Origin: Caprimulgus europaeus
Lineage: Eukaryota > Chordata > Aves > Caprimulgiformes > Caprimulgidae
Reading direction: 5' to 3'
Assembly: GCA_907165065.1 (NCBI GenBank)
Contig: OU015534.1
Location: 15,383,686-15,447,685 of the forward strand
Length of the DNA: 64,000 nucleotides
Part shown: piece by piece, positions 23,791 to 37,155 of the stretch
Layout: every line of letters starts with the position of its first letter
How positions within the stretch are numbered: the first letter of the stretch is position 1
Made by a program: the position numbers and the translations under genes
Notes under the pieces: generated by a model
Told to the model about the DNA's origin: nothing
Database searches by the model: none
The model's input: only the letters and a program-made list of their open reading frames with translations

Positions 23791-26700
23791 CTTTACTGAT
23801 TCTGTACATATGAAAATGAGAGTGAAACAGCTTCCTAACACCTATCTTCTACAAAAAAAATGGAATATACCAGCTTCTTCAACCGTACATCCTCGTGTCC
23901 CACCTCTGAGGAAGTAGTGTACCTTTAGGAATATTGCCCGTGAGATATGATCTACTCCTTGCAAAAATACATGGTTGCATGAGCTGTGTCACTGGGAGGG
24001 CAGAGAAAGATATGAATTCAGAAGTTTTCTCCACTGACTGGTGCAGGTGTTTTAGTAACATGATCAATGTATTTCCACAATTGTATTGGAGAGCATGAAA
24101 AATGAACACCATGAAATCAAATGGTGCAAGAGCCCAGGATCATGTCAAGTCTGAACGTTCAGCCTGGCAAAAACATGATAAACAGCAGCTCGTAAAAATA
24201 GCTGCTGTTTCCCCTTTCTATCCCTTTCCTCCCTAGTTTGTTTTAAAAATAATATATGACAAACTGACACTGTGCACAACATTACAAATCCTGGCCTGTC
24301 AGTGTGAGCCTGACAGCACCTGGTTACCATATGTCTAAAAATAGCTTGGAGTTCTAGAAAATACTGATTGGGACTGGTTTCATCTTTGTCTTCATCCTTT
24401 TTAAGGAAAGATGGGCAAACATAGGTCCTGCTTATGTGGAGATGGTAACTGCCCACCAAAACTATTTAACTAAAAATGACATTTCAGGTGCATTGAAGAT
24501 GATAAGTTTGACCCAATTTTCTCCAGAAAATTCAGAGCTCTGCATCATCCCTTCTCATCCATTATCCAGGCTTAGCCTCCTTCTCTGGGACAAAGGAAAT
24601 TCAATTCCCTCTTCTGCTCCCAGGGGAAGGGGACGATAGAGTAAATCTATGCCTTTCACATCGTGCTGAAGTGTTACTGAAATATCAGTAGAAAAGTTCA
24701 TCACCTCAATAATGTATTTCTGTTTTGTTTGAGGGTTTTTCCACTTTTTTTGGTTAGACTGCTAAACTGAAAAATACACTATGCACACAGATCTGTAAAC
24801 TGCAGGTCATGGATTCCCACATAATTAGCTACCTACTTACAAGTAGCTGAGTTTTTTTCAAAAACTGATGTGAAATGGTAGTTAATAATGGGGTGTTGGT
24901 AGTTTCTTCATAGCTTCAGATGAAACTAGCTCTGTATTATCAATCTTTTTTTCTGTCAAATTCTCCCCTTATTAAAAGGACATTGCATCCTGGAAAAATT
25001 CTGGAACTTAGATTTTTTTCTAAACATCACCATCATTTCAGTCACAGCATTATTTAAAGTAAGACTTAGATAATATTTTTTTTCCCTAAAAACTTATAAT
25101 CTGTTTTCAGTACACATTTTGACTTAGATAAAAGGATTTAGATGCAAAGTCCTTATACTATACAACAGCTTACACATATGATGTATTTCGTGCACCTGAA
25201 AAATCCCACAATTTTTTTAATGTCATGTCAAAATTATCTTTATTTCATTAATATTTTACTTATGGAAAAAATAAATAGAGAAGTTTCTAGACTTTATACT
25301 TCACACCTACATTTATGCAATATGTAGTCAAGTAGGTAACAATGTGATAAACATCAATAAGCTATTTCAAAAATTTTCACTTTCCTTTTAACCTTTAGGA
25401 CATTTTTATCTTAAGTGGAAAAAAATCATATGGAAACACTTTTTAGATTCCTATCATGCTGTTAGACAGAAAGACTTCAGAATTTTTAAAGTATAGTTCT
25501 GGTTTCAATGTCACCATGTTCATTCTGTATTTTTTGATGCATGGAAGTCTTGTTTTCAGCCATGCCACAGTTTTCTTGACAGAAGTTACTAGAAAGCATC
25601 TACTTGAGGAAGATGGAAGATAAGTTGACCTCTACCGGCTGTTGCAGCTGTCTGCAACATGGCCTCCTAGTCGTCAGAGATTGCCTTTCTTGCCCCATGC
25701 CATTCCAAACTTTAACTTCATTTAAGATAACTGTTCTCCAACTTAATTGAAGTTCTAAATTTGAACATCACAGATCCCAAAAAATATTTAATTTTCTTTT
25801 CTCTTTAATTTATTTGCTTCTCAATCCTAAATAAACTTTTGAAATTATAGGGACAATATCATTTTAGGCTGAAATCCCCTCCTAAAACTACTTATGACAT
25901 CACTAGCTTTCAAATCAACAGTTCATTCCTGATCTAATTCATCTTCTGGCTATGAAGAAGACAGAAGTTTTAGAGCAGTCACATTTTCCAGCTATTTCTA
26001 TGTTTCTCACATTTTCCAAAGTTAATTTTCAGAGTTTTCTCTCTTACCTGAGATTTCCTGGGGTGTGGGCACCATCTCCCCAGTTAGCAGCAGTAGCTCA
26101 TTTTTATTCAAGCTATTCGCTATTCAGAGTCTGAGCTTCCTGCCTCAGCTTAGCACTGTGGAGGATCCTGCACAGCATCACTAACTTCTCCTAGCTATGA
26201 GATTGCTTTCTGCTTATTTTGTGAAAGGAAGGCCTATCACCAACCCAGCAACACTTCCAGCTCTATTGTCCTCACCCTGCCTTCAGCCAGTTGTCAGCCT
26301 GCTGACACTTCCTACAGCCTAGATGATGCTACTACTAGTCTTTTCCCTAACCAACAGTAAACCTAACTACTTGACCAGAACCTGAAGTACACTAGCAGTG
26401 ACCATCAGTAATTGCTTACCATTGCATATTCATTTTGAACGTAATTGTCTGTAATATTGGAAGAGTGAGCCTGTGACTCCATTTCATAAGACCCATAGCA
26501 ATGTGAATTGTTCTGAAATCAGTGGGTGTCATCAGGAGTCAGATGCAGAACCCTGACGTGGGTCTGTGCCTCCTTGCACCCTTCCCATGGTAGCTTGTGT
26601 GAGGAGAAGAATTTGGCCTCTAAACCAGATTCCCTGCCTTGCAACTTCTATTCCGCTACTTAAATCCCGTATGTTTTGTTGCAAGGTAGAAAAGAAAATG

Positions 26701-27410
26701 TGGTGCTGTGCTGACATGCTGAGATGTGTTTGCACTGCAGCAGAACAGGACAAGATAGAAATAGGTAGATAGGCCTCCCCTTACCTCAGAGAATCAACAA
26801 CAGATAATGTTAAAGCATGGATCAATATGCAATCTGCCACAAGCATCTAGTGGCTTATTCAGACCTTGGCAAGGAAGAAAGAACTTCCCTCCCTTGCTTT
26901 AGGGAAAGTGTTGATACAAAAACAATTGTCAAAACCTCATCATCCAACCAGCTGATATTGATCCTTTCACATCAGCCAGTGCTCTGGATTCTCCAAAAAA
27001 TCAACACACTGTTTCACAATTGATCCTATGCAGTACAAAACTACCACACTAGCCCATCTTAAAACATATCTTTTCCAAAATGTACAGGAATAAAAATCTA
27101 ACTCTTGTAAGGAAAGAGGAGGGGTAAAATGTTTTGTTTAGAGAGTCTGATAAGGTTCATCACTCCATGGACCTCAGTGGAGCCTAATCAAGATACAGTG
27201 GTTCACAGGACTGGAGCAGCTCATGCAGCAACAACCTTTGACTACAATTGCATTCAATGCAGGGATCTCACTGATCAATTCTTGTAAAACACCTAGTGTT
27301 TGCTCCTTCTCTTATCCAACAAAAATTGATCCTTGTCCTTCCCTAAAATCACATTAAATTAATTCACAGGCAGTATCCTGATTTTAAGTCTGAGATCTCC
27401 ACAAAAGAGG
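23791..27410. other. non-coding sequence, no feature recognised
   Basis: AT-rich sequence with scattered open frames below 105 codons on both strands. None shows a recognisable domain or clear splice-bounded structure. Confidence 0.55.
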
Positions 27411-27435
27411 AAAAAAAAAAAAAAAAAAAAAAAAA
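27411..27435. repeat. poly-A tract (25 A)
   Basis: An uninterrupted run of 25 A following AAAAGAGG. There is no AATAAA within the preceding 30 bases and no recognisable gene-derived sequence upstream, so a processed pseudogene is not supported. It is a likely length-variable simple repeat. Confidence 0.9.
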
Positions 27436-28624
27436 GTAATGCAGCTCAATCCTCAAAATCCTCTGTCATGGTAACAGAAAATAGGAGAATACACAGACTG
27501 TGAGAATTCTCACTCTTAACCTTCTCCTGACAAAATAAGTTAAGCTCAATAGCCCTGTTGTTCAGAATCATATTTAACAGGTATTTGAAATGAGGCCTAA
27601 TTCTGAGAGCTCAGGATGACACTTTTCAAAGCGTACATATTTTCTGCTTTTTGGCACACAGGAGGGTTCATGTACCTATTGTCTTTTGATGGCTGTTTAG
27701 CTGTGACATTAAATATCCTCTTTTCTCTCTGCTTGCAGCATATTGTTCATCTCTTAAATACAGCAGTAGATTTTTCATAGCCTCCTGCATGTGAAATAGA
27801 CTTCCCTGATACTCCCTTCCTGTGTGGTAATCTTGTTTCAGTAACACTACAATAATTTAAAGTCATACTGGTAAATCTTCTATTAAATACCTTGACAGCT
27901 GACAACAGACAACACTATGCTACTAAAGAGTTCCTCTAAAACACTTAAAATCTCTCCCAGATGTGATAATAACTATTAGTTATTTTTAATTTAACATTTT
28001 TCCCCTCAGTTATATGTCCCAGTTTATTGCCAGCCAAGCAAGCTGCATTTGAAAGCCTGTTTTATTTTCCAAATTCATTGAGAAGTGTCAACAAAATGGA
28101 AAGAATAATATTCCAAAATTAAAAGTGAACCACAGAGAAGGAATAAAAATATGAATAGGCTATCTAAGGGCTTGCATTGGGAAAATGCCTAAAAATTCTG
28201 CATTGAGAGGAGAGTGAGATAAGCAGGGAATGTGATTTAGTTGTGATAGAATGAAGCAGTCTGAAACTGCTGTGAATCTGCAGGACTGTACATTTTTCTT
28301 CTTCTAGCATGGAAAGTTTGGAAGCTCACCTGCAGGATCAGTTTCTGTAGGGCAGGAAGATACTTTGAGAAAAGAGATGCATAAAAAGGTGTGACTAACT
28401 GGAAAATGAAAGAACAAAACGAAAAGACAAAAAAAAAAATCCCAAATAATTTTCCTCTTCTGATTCATTGTTAAAGAGTCTTCTGGGCTCAGTAAGAACC
28501 ATTGAAATCGCAGGCTGAGGCCACTGTGACACAGATGGGGACACCTCCTGGCCATGTCTGTAAGTACCATTTTACTGTGCCTTCCATTTGGGAGAAAGCA
28601 TGCCCTGATGCAATGCCAGAATTT
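27436..28624. other. non-coding sequence, no feature recognised
   Basis: Nothing identifiable on either strand. An A-rich stretch near 28,420-28,440 is the only simple-sequence feature. Confidence 0.55.
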
Positions 28625-28775
28625 CTGAGGGCCCAGTTATCCCAAGTGATGTGTACAAAGGGCTCCCAGTGAAGCTAGTGGGAGCTACAGATGCTCAATA
28701 CTGAATTGAAAGTCAGTTCATTTTTAGCTACACCTGAATTGAGGAGCTAAGCTTCTGAATATTTGGGGCTTGACT
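28625..28775 (+). mobile_element. possible ancient amniote interspersed repeat relic
   Basis: The stretch around 28,661-28,695 (GGCTCCCAGTGAAGCTAGTG and then GGGAGCTACAGATGCTCAAT) resembles a phrase I recall as common in turtle and crocodile genomes: a CCAGTGAAGTCAGTGGGAGC-like segment followed by a TGCTCAGCACC-like segment. The following A+T-rich part, ending TTTGGGGCTTGA, would fit the same element. I cannot name the family, and the match is from memory and imperfect. Confidence 0.4.
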
Positions 28776-31700
28776 GTTTCATTAAATAAAAGTCAAGGGA
28801 TAAGGAGATTACAACGAAAAGTCTCCCCATTTATCTTTTTAAAAGTAGGGAGAAGTGGTCTACTTTTAAAATCATCTATATTTATAATTTTGCTTCAGCC
28901 AGTGCTCCTCATGGCCTTAATAATCTACAGAGAAGCCCTGCCTGGCAGTGGTAAGCAAGCAGTGTCCTGGAAGACACAGAGCAGAAGGGATGGGAGAGTC
29001 ATCATGGAAGATGGCAATTCAAAGCTCATGCATGAACAATGGGCACAAAGACACTGTTACATGGTGAACCCCAGCACACTCCATCGAAGGCAGGTTGCGT
29101 GTGCAGGTGTGAATTACACAAGAGGAAGTTTATCCCCGTCTCCTAAAAACCTCTGTTGCCCTACAAACCACTTGCCCTCCCTCAGTGGCCTCCCTGTGAC
29201 TGGCACTGTGCAGTTTACCTGAGGTACAATTTATATACCTGCAAATTTGTTGGTTATTACACAGAATCACATAATCAGTTTGACTTCATGAAAGCCTTCT
29301 TATGCTACAGTTGTTCACTAGAAATTAAGTTAACATGAGAAAATCAAGTGCATCCATAACAAATTGGCAACTGGTCAATAAATAATCCATGCATAAACCA
29401 CTTATATTATCTGACATGATCCATAGACGCTGAGATGCAGGGAAGTATTTTTGTCATTCTTTGGGAAAGCAGTAGCCTTTGATGGTAGAAGATTATGATG
29501 AGTGCTTCTAGCAATCCTCTCTATCAAGCAGGGATGGCTCCTTATTCCTGTGGGCACACCAACAGGGCTGCCTGGGCAAACTTCTTTTTCAAAGACTGTT
29601 TATAATCTGTCATGAGGAGCACAGCCCTTTTTCCTTATGGACTGTAAGAATGGAGAAGCACTTCTCACCAGCCAGAATGCAAAAAATCTTTTGGCTCCTG
29701 TACAAAGTTTAGGGGTAAAATGTTTCCTGAAGTCATCCTTTTTCCCTCTTTTTCCCATCTGGCCTAACACATATTGGGAAGTAGTCTTGTAGATGGAGTT
29801 ATATTAGAAACTTCCAGGTTAGTGAGTTTATTCTGATTGCTGCATTCTAGAACACCTGATTGTCATTTAAGGAGTTTTTTCTGGGTTTTGTATTATTTCT
29901 ATCTGTTGCCACATTTGTCAGTGAATTTCAAGACAGTTATAATTATTTATAGAAGGTGAGGGTTTAGTGATTTTTTTTTCCATTTAGCTTTCCAGAGATC
30001 TTGAGAGAGTTAATAAAATTGCTTTTAGACCAAGCTCTGACAATACAGTGTTTAGTATGGGTTGCCTCAATATTATCCAAACAATAATAGTAGATGACTG
30101 GCAAAAAGCCAACAAAAGGTAATGCAGGCTGAGTCTGTCTGCAGAGCAGTAATGATCTAATGACTAAAACTGAGAAATGCAAGGAAAATCTGGGACCTCC
30201 AGATACAATTAAGGAGTAAGCAGGCTGAGATGCAGAGGAGTAATCCCAGGGGGAGACAGGCAAAAGAATGATTAATATCAGTATGTGTTATGCTTGGATG
30301 GACCAGTCACAGCAATTACACTAGTGATTCTAAAATGGGGGCAGGGGCATACGGTTGCACGAGGCTCAGAAGTGTTATTATGTCCAGATATCACCTAGAT
30401 CATTGCAAAATAGTACCATTAATGATTGTGCCATGATCTGTCCAAGAATACACATGCATAGAAAGCACTATGAAGTTTGTTATGTCAAAATTGCTGCATT
30501 GCTATTAAAAATATAGGTTTTGTAGTCTAAATTCCTCTCTGGCCATTACAACAAAAGCATCTGCTCAGTGTTGCTACTCAAGACAAGACTGTCTGCCCTT
30601 TAAGTGAATGGGATTTTCGGAATAAACAATCAGGATGATTATGCTTTCCACTGCTGCAGGGATTTTTATTTACTTCTACAGCGTATTAATATAGAAAAGG
30701 AAAAAACCCAGATAAACATTTTTTTGGTTGTACTAGATGGCAAAGGTATATAATTACATTGCTCAGAATCTCATCAGCTCCCATCAGTCTAAGTTACATT
30801 ATGAACATATTTATAACTGCTGAGTATAGAGCAATTACGGGAAAACATTCTCCTTTCTGAATGCATCTGCACATTTAGTATGGTCTGATTTAATTAAAGT
30901 CACTTCCATTAAAGTCAACCGGAGTATTTCCACTCCAGGTTAAGGCAAAGACACAATAGGCACAAGAGGATACCAGTTCCTACAGCCAAAGCTTCAATTT
31001 TAACCAAATAAGAGTGTTTATAGAAATCATCTGGAACAAAACCTGAATCAAACCTCAGCTGAGACAGCAAGTTCTTTGGCTTTATTTTCTTAGTAGGAGT
31101 CAAAAACCTTCCCATTTAGTGTGAGGTATCATGCAGGAAACTGTACTCTAAAAAAACACCATCTGGGGACAAGACATTAATGGGGGGGGAAGATTGAAGC
31201 TCCATGTTCCTTTACTTACAGGCAGTTAAAATTTATCTCAATATTTCTCTCAAGTACTTTGTTTTCTGACAGAGGCAGTGATATATTTTAGGGTCTCCAG
31301 TACACTAAAAGCTCTATCAGTGCTAATATCTGCAAGACAATGGAAAGTTTAAAAAAAAGAAAACAAACCATGCATGCGTTTTGATAAAGTTATTAAGATA
31401 GACTACTTGATTTTAATGGAGAAAAGAAAAGATCTGAAGTACTCTAAAAGTGAAAAGTTAGCATAACAGGCAAGTTTAACAGGCTTAATTCATAATTCCA
31501 TATTAAATTCATATTGATTTTTTATCACCAATACTTCCTTTATCTAAACAATCCTTGACTGTCAAAAGCCTGGAGAGATTGCCAAAGACAACTTCATTAA
31601 TACATTTGATAGGGATTGTTATGGCTCACAAATAAAACTAGTTTATGTTTATTTTGTGATAAAAGGCACAATTAAATATTCCAGCTTGAGCTGGCTGGGC

Positions 31701-33242
31701 AATAGAATATATTTCAGAGATTTGTCAAGAGGCAAAATGCCTTTGCTTTCATGACCAAGAATACTTATCAAAAATTTTTAATAGCGGAACAGAAACTACA
31801 CACAGTGTCATTGACTTCAAAGGCCTTTCAATTACTTACATTAAAGGAGAAGCTTCGTCTAACACACTGGATTTGTTTTCTTTAAAGGAAAATCTATGGA
31901 ATGTGTCTATTGACCAAATGTCAAGGTAAGTACAGATGGAGATTTTTTTATTTACCTTCTAAGCCAGATTCTTCAATGATAGACTGAATTTTAAGTGTAA
32001 TTACAGTGGGCTAGTTAGTGACAAAATAAGTCCTTTGTTTTAAATAACTAGATTGGTGATTATCTTTTAATGAAGCTGAATTGATCTTTAGTTTTCAACA
32101 TTAGGAAGGCATAGAACATATATGTATTACGTCAAAACACGGGGCTGAGTACAGAGATTAAAAAAGATAAAATATTTTGGACCATATTAATAAGACAGGA
32201 TAATCACACTTAAGGAATTCTAAGTTGTAAAGACTTTAGTGACAGTTTAACATTACTTTTCAGGACACATCATTATCTTTCATTTTCTTTCTTTGTACAT
32301 TGCTAATAAAACATTCATAATATTAAGTACACAGGCAGAATTTGAAGGCGATGTAATTAACTGTCTGGTACACCAGGAAAGGCACAGTTTCTCTGGTTCC
32401 TCCAGAAAGAAAAGGACTGCCCAACTAATTATATTAGTAGATGGTCGTGAGCATGAGAAAGCCACTTTATCCTTGAAAACATCACTGTGGAGTGAACAAT
32501 TAACTATCACAGTAGTGACAAAGATTGAACCTGCCTAAGATAAATGAAATATTTCACAGGGAACAAGCAGGAAAAGAGAGCTGGCACATGAGCACCAAGA
32601 TCCAAAGTGCATACAAGTTGGTATAGGACTTTGATCAATAAACAGAAAAATTCCTTTCTCTTCCTGTTTGTCCCACTAACAGGAAGAGAAGTAAAATTTA
32701 TTTTACATTTAAAGAGATTTCTGAGTTTGGCGTATTTTGCCTTTTTCTTGTTTTAACTAAGTATTAGGCAAATTTATGTCTTATCAACAAACATTAGGTA
32801 AACAAATACATAAATAAGACAGTGAGCAGTATGATTTGCATTCTTATACAATCACACTACACAAGCTAGATTTACATTTAAGCGCTTCAAATAAATAAAC
32901 CTAAAGAAATATGGAAAGACATACAAAGCAGAACTGGAAAGCTGCCTCTCTTATGCAGACATACACACATACTTCTACACAGCTACAATTTCCCGATAGC
33001 TTTGAGTCACTGCTTCTTAGAAATTGCTCTAGCCTAAATATTTTAGTTACACACTAAACCATCAACTTTTCCACAATTTCTGAGTAGCAGTGAGTTCCTA
33101 CAAATTTCCACTAGAACAGAACATAACTCATGAGTCTTTACATCAGGGAAATCTAGTACTCTGACACTGTCAAAAACTATATAAAATATTTTGCTCCAAA
33201 AGGAAGGATATCTCTTGCTTAAGACTGGGCTGATAAAATAAA
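28776..33242. other. non-coding sequence, no gene seen
   Basis: The plus-strand open frame 28770-29222 (150 codons) is the longest in the window outside CR1. It begins inside or beside the possible repeat at 28.7 kb, shows no domain and has mixed, low-complexity-like composition, so I do not call it a gene. The rest, to 33.2 kb, is AT-rich without identified elements. Confidence 0.55.
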
Positions 33243-33345
33243 TCAGGTTCAGTTCCTGACTATTTCAGTCTTTCATTATGGCCTGAGGCAAGTAGTTTAA
33301 CCTCTGTGCTTCTACTTGCTATGACTAAAATGAGTATAATAACAG
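33243..33345 (+). mobile_element. MIR-like CORE-SINE relic
   Basis: The plus strand follows the central part of the MIR consensus as I remember it. It has GGTTCAGTTCCTGAC (consensus GGTTCGAATCCCGGC), then GAGGCAAGTAGTTTAACCTC (consensus GGGCAAGTTACTTAACCTC), then CTGTGCTTC and finally ACTAAAATGAGTATAATAAC (consensus GTAAAATGGGGATAATAAT). The order and spacing of these words agree. The tRNA-like head and the tail are not recognisable. MIR-type SINEs predate the bird-mammal split, and a few decayed copies persist in birds. Confidence 0.72.
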
Positions 33346-35441
33346 GTTTTTCCTTTATTTTTTTGTCTGCCTTGCCTTTGGGTATTCTCCAGCAAGGCAT
33401 GTTTTTCACTTTGACTTCAGTCCTGCTAAAGTGCACACACTTCAACAGAATTACCCATGTACTTAGTGTTGCACACTTTTAGGGCAATCTGCTACAAAGG
33501 GAAAAGCACCTACCACAACAAAGCTTCAAAAATATTGGGATATATATAAATAATACCTGCTTATCAATACCCCTCATGGCTATCATGTACTGATTTTTAT
33601 AAAGAACTTACTAAAATGTTTATGCCACTGATGGTCCTATATTATAAAAAGAAGTCTAGAGTTAAAACTGAGAACTGATATTTTTAAAGTACTCTTCAGC
33701 TTAGTTTCAGTGGTTTCACATACTGTAGCAAAGTTACATAGGTTGTAAGTCTGCAGGAGCAAGGCTCTAATAGGTTTAAGTACTAAATATCTTAGAAAAT
33801 GACCAAAGAATCACTAATTCAACAGGTCTAAAATGTCTTGTACCAACAACTGCACCTTGTAAAGCAAAACCTAAAATGTTTATGCTTGATGTACTGTCAA
33901 CATTGTGTGAAATCACCTTTTTATATAGAAAAAAGACTATTCCTATAATCTAAGATTTAAAGTAGTTATTATTACTGAAATACTTCATTTTATTGATATG
34001 GCTAATTTAATGTGTTAAAAATAGTACATTGTAGGAATCCTTCAGCTGCTGCAGCAGCAGAAAAGGCATTTACATGAAGGATATTTTTTCACACTAAAAA
34101 TGAACCTGTAGCATGTCTCTAGCCTCTGGTTAATTCTTTACCCAGAATATTCATTACTTTATTTTTTCTCTTCTTTTCTTATAATCAGCTTAGTTTGTAA
34201 ACAAACTGCAATAATTATGAACAATATTTGGTATTTATTAAATAGCATCTATTCATAAAACTGATTTCTTAGTTGACAGGGACTGTACCACTGGCAATCA
34301 TTGCTGCTATTACTAGATTCCTCTAGTGCTTTACTGCTGTTTTAAGCATGCTGCCCACACAAGCATTTTTTCCTCACTCTCCCCCTCCAGCACTAGCACA
34401 GAGCAAACATCTTTTGTCTCTCTGTTTTCAGCGCCCTATAAAACAAATCTGTTGTCAATCTGAGGACACCTGGAATGAACTTAGCAGCAGATTCCTTGAC
34501 CTTTCTAACACATGGGGGTCAAAAATCACCATCAGCAGTTGGAGAGAAAAATGTGAAAGATCAAAGTCTTCCACTCCCACTACTGTTCTTGTTTTCCTTT
34601 GTTGATATGTGCACTGCTGACAGAAACCAGCGTTTTTTATCTCGAAAGTGCAAATATTTGATAGGAAACTGAGGCCAGATGTATAAACCTAAAACAAACA
34701 GCAAATATATCTGTGATTCTTTAATGGCACTGGAAAAGGTCCTTTTTAACAAACAAAATCTTTCTCCTGGAGGGTTGGTAAATCAAACATTGTAGCTTTT
34801 ATTAGTTGATAGACTCTTGATACTAAATAAGAACTGACTTTAAGCCCAAGAGCAACTGCATAGACTTCTTTCATTGTTAAGCTGAGATATGCAAAAAGTA
34901 AACACCATAAATCATAGAAATTTTGCATTGTACAAGTATTTCATGATAATAACATACAACATTTTGCAAGAATAGGTAATTTTTTTAAAAAAAATACATT
35001 TTTTTAATCAGTCTCGCTGCAAATCTATGTTACAGAAAATTATTCATTTTCTTTCACTTTCCTTGAAATAAACTTCTTCTCTTTTGTTTTCCAACTATTA
35101 TTTTTCTCTGCTAACCTTTATGTGGCCAAAATTTTAGAGTAATGTAATGAAAATGCCTCCAAGCATTTTAACAGTTCCAAATTGTTTATATTCCAAACTG
35201 ACTCTAGCCCAAGTCAAATGACTTTTAAAAAGGCACAACATTCTTTTTGAAGTATGTTTAGCAAAGTATTAAAGAAAGAGAAGAATAGGAGTGCAGAAGC
35301 AAAAGAAAATTGATTTGGTCTACAGTTGTACCTAATTTGTCTTGTAAAGTCAGACACTGAATTCCCTCAGCTGTTCCCATTTTTTTTGCAACTCAACACA
35401 AAACTGCATAGGTACAATGTGTGAAGTTGGCACTGAGGAAG

Positions 35442-35463
35442 TCACTGATAAAATTATCAGTGA
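35442..35463. repeat. 22-bp near-perfect palindrome with two opposed GATA-type sites
   Basis: TCACTGATAA is followed by two A and then TTATCAGTGA, its exact reverse complement. Each arm holds TGATAA, a core that fits GATA-factor sites (WGATAR), so the structure is two inverted GATA motifs with a 2-bp gap between arms. This is direct from the sequence; any regulatory role is inference. Confidence 0.6.
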
Positions 35464-37141
35464 GGTCTCCTCTGATACAATTTTAACATAAAACCCCTTA
35501 TTTCCTTAAACCATTTTCTTATGCACCACTGTCACAGAGTGTCACAGTCTCTAAATAATAATCCAGGAATCTTATTTATGTTCAAATAAGAATACTACCC
35601 ATGCAATTGCAGTCAAGCTGACTGTGCACTAAAATAGTATAATTTAGGATTGAGGTTTGTCAAGGATTTATTGTTCAGTAGAACAAGTATCCTTGGAGAA
35701 GCCAAAGCCTTTGCTCATGGCCCTTACCCTCTTGGTATAGAAACTAGGAAGATACTGCATGCCATCCCCTAAGTGACTTAAGAAAGGACTACTGCTAAAG
35801 ACCAAGGCCTCTGTCTCAAGAGTTCTTCCACGCAAGTGGACCTGATAACAATGCAGGTGTCAGAATATGTGTCTAATTACTTAAAAGGGTACAATCCAAA
35901 AAATCACTCAGTTGTTGAGTTCCTTTTACACACTACATACATAATACCTACAAAGTCAGGCAATGTATATTGTAAAGAGGTAACTCTTAAAATTTGTGGT
36001 TTTAACTCAAAACATGAAAACATAGCACATGTTGAAAATCATTAGATGATTTATCAACTAACCATATCTCAATAAGTCCTTAGAGAATCTCAAGGCAGAA
36101 GCAATTTCCACACCAACTTAATCAATATCTCCACTATGATTTCCACAATTTGATGTTTTTAGAGAATTTTGATCCAGTCTTAATTCCCATAGCTTTACCA
36201 TCTATATGGCATTTTTATGAAAGGTAATTTTATCCCCTCTGCCAACCTGTTAAATATTGTAATGGGAGTATTTATTAGTTTCCACCACTCCAGACAATAT
36301 TTTATTCTCCCTGAGTTAGCAGCAGAGCCAAGTTCCTAATTTTATCAATTGAAAGCACTGAAACCATTCATTAATAAACAATTCTAACTTACCTGTTCTG
36401 TGACTCAAGAGCAACAATTGCCTTTCAGCTCCCAGCTGATGACCTCTTTCACAGAAAGAAGGCGAAACAAAAGTAGTTTTTTCTGTGATGAAAATCTCTG
36501 CAACTTAAGATCTCTAGGTAGAGCTCCTCTGCTTTCTAGTAAGCAAATCCTTCAGAAGTATGAAGATATCAGAAGTCTAATTGCTACAATGTGTTGGAGA
36601 AATATAATATTCAATTAAGCTCTAAGCTTTTTAAGAGCACCAAACTCATTTTACTCTTAAAATTCTACACACACTACTGATGACCTTTACTTATTACAGT
36701 GCAGTGATTAGTAAAAGTAGCAATGCACCTATCAGCCTAGGTGCACATGAACTCTTTCTGCTTTAGGGAAGCTTGAAATGCACAACAGTGGATTCTTTCC
36801 AAACGTATTTATCAGAAAGTTGTTTATCTTTTGTAGTAGAGCTTGATTCATAGTCATTACATTCATGTCAATGAATGCAGCACAAGGCCTTTAATACTCC
36901 CTGGTTGGGAGCTAATGCCTTCAGCTTTCCATTAGATAATTTAAAAGACCTATTCATTTTTTTTTTTCCACAGTCAGATAACGAATTCTTTAACACTTCA
37001 TTTCAATACCACTAACACTTACTAAGGGATTGACTTCACTAAGTGAACAATCTCAGCTGTCTCAACATTTCATCATTACCTGACATATATAGCTATGTCT
37101 AAATCAATGAATCACACTGAGGTTGGTCTATCCCCTTGAGC

Positions 37142-37155
37142 TTTTTTTTTTTTTT
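37142..37155. repeat. poly-T tract (14 T)
   Basis: An uninterrupted run of 14 T. No retroelement tail identified next to it. Confidence 0.85.

Noticed and set aside
27280..27435. Processed pseudogene ending in the 25-A tract
   Set aside because: No AATAAA near the tract, no recognisable coding similarity upstream and no clear flanking duplication.
28770..29222. 150-codon plus-strand open frame
   Set aside because: It is the longest outside CR1, but it has no recognisable domain or visible splice-bounded structure, and part overlaps a possible repeat relic. This length is plausible by chance in 64 kb.
34348..34605. Possible exon after a splice-acceptor-like CTCTCTGTTTTCAG at about 34,418-34,431
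   Set aside because: One acceptor-like word is expected every few hundred bases in such DNA. There is no matching donor-bounded conserved peptide.
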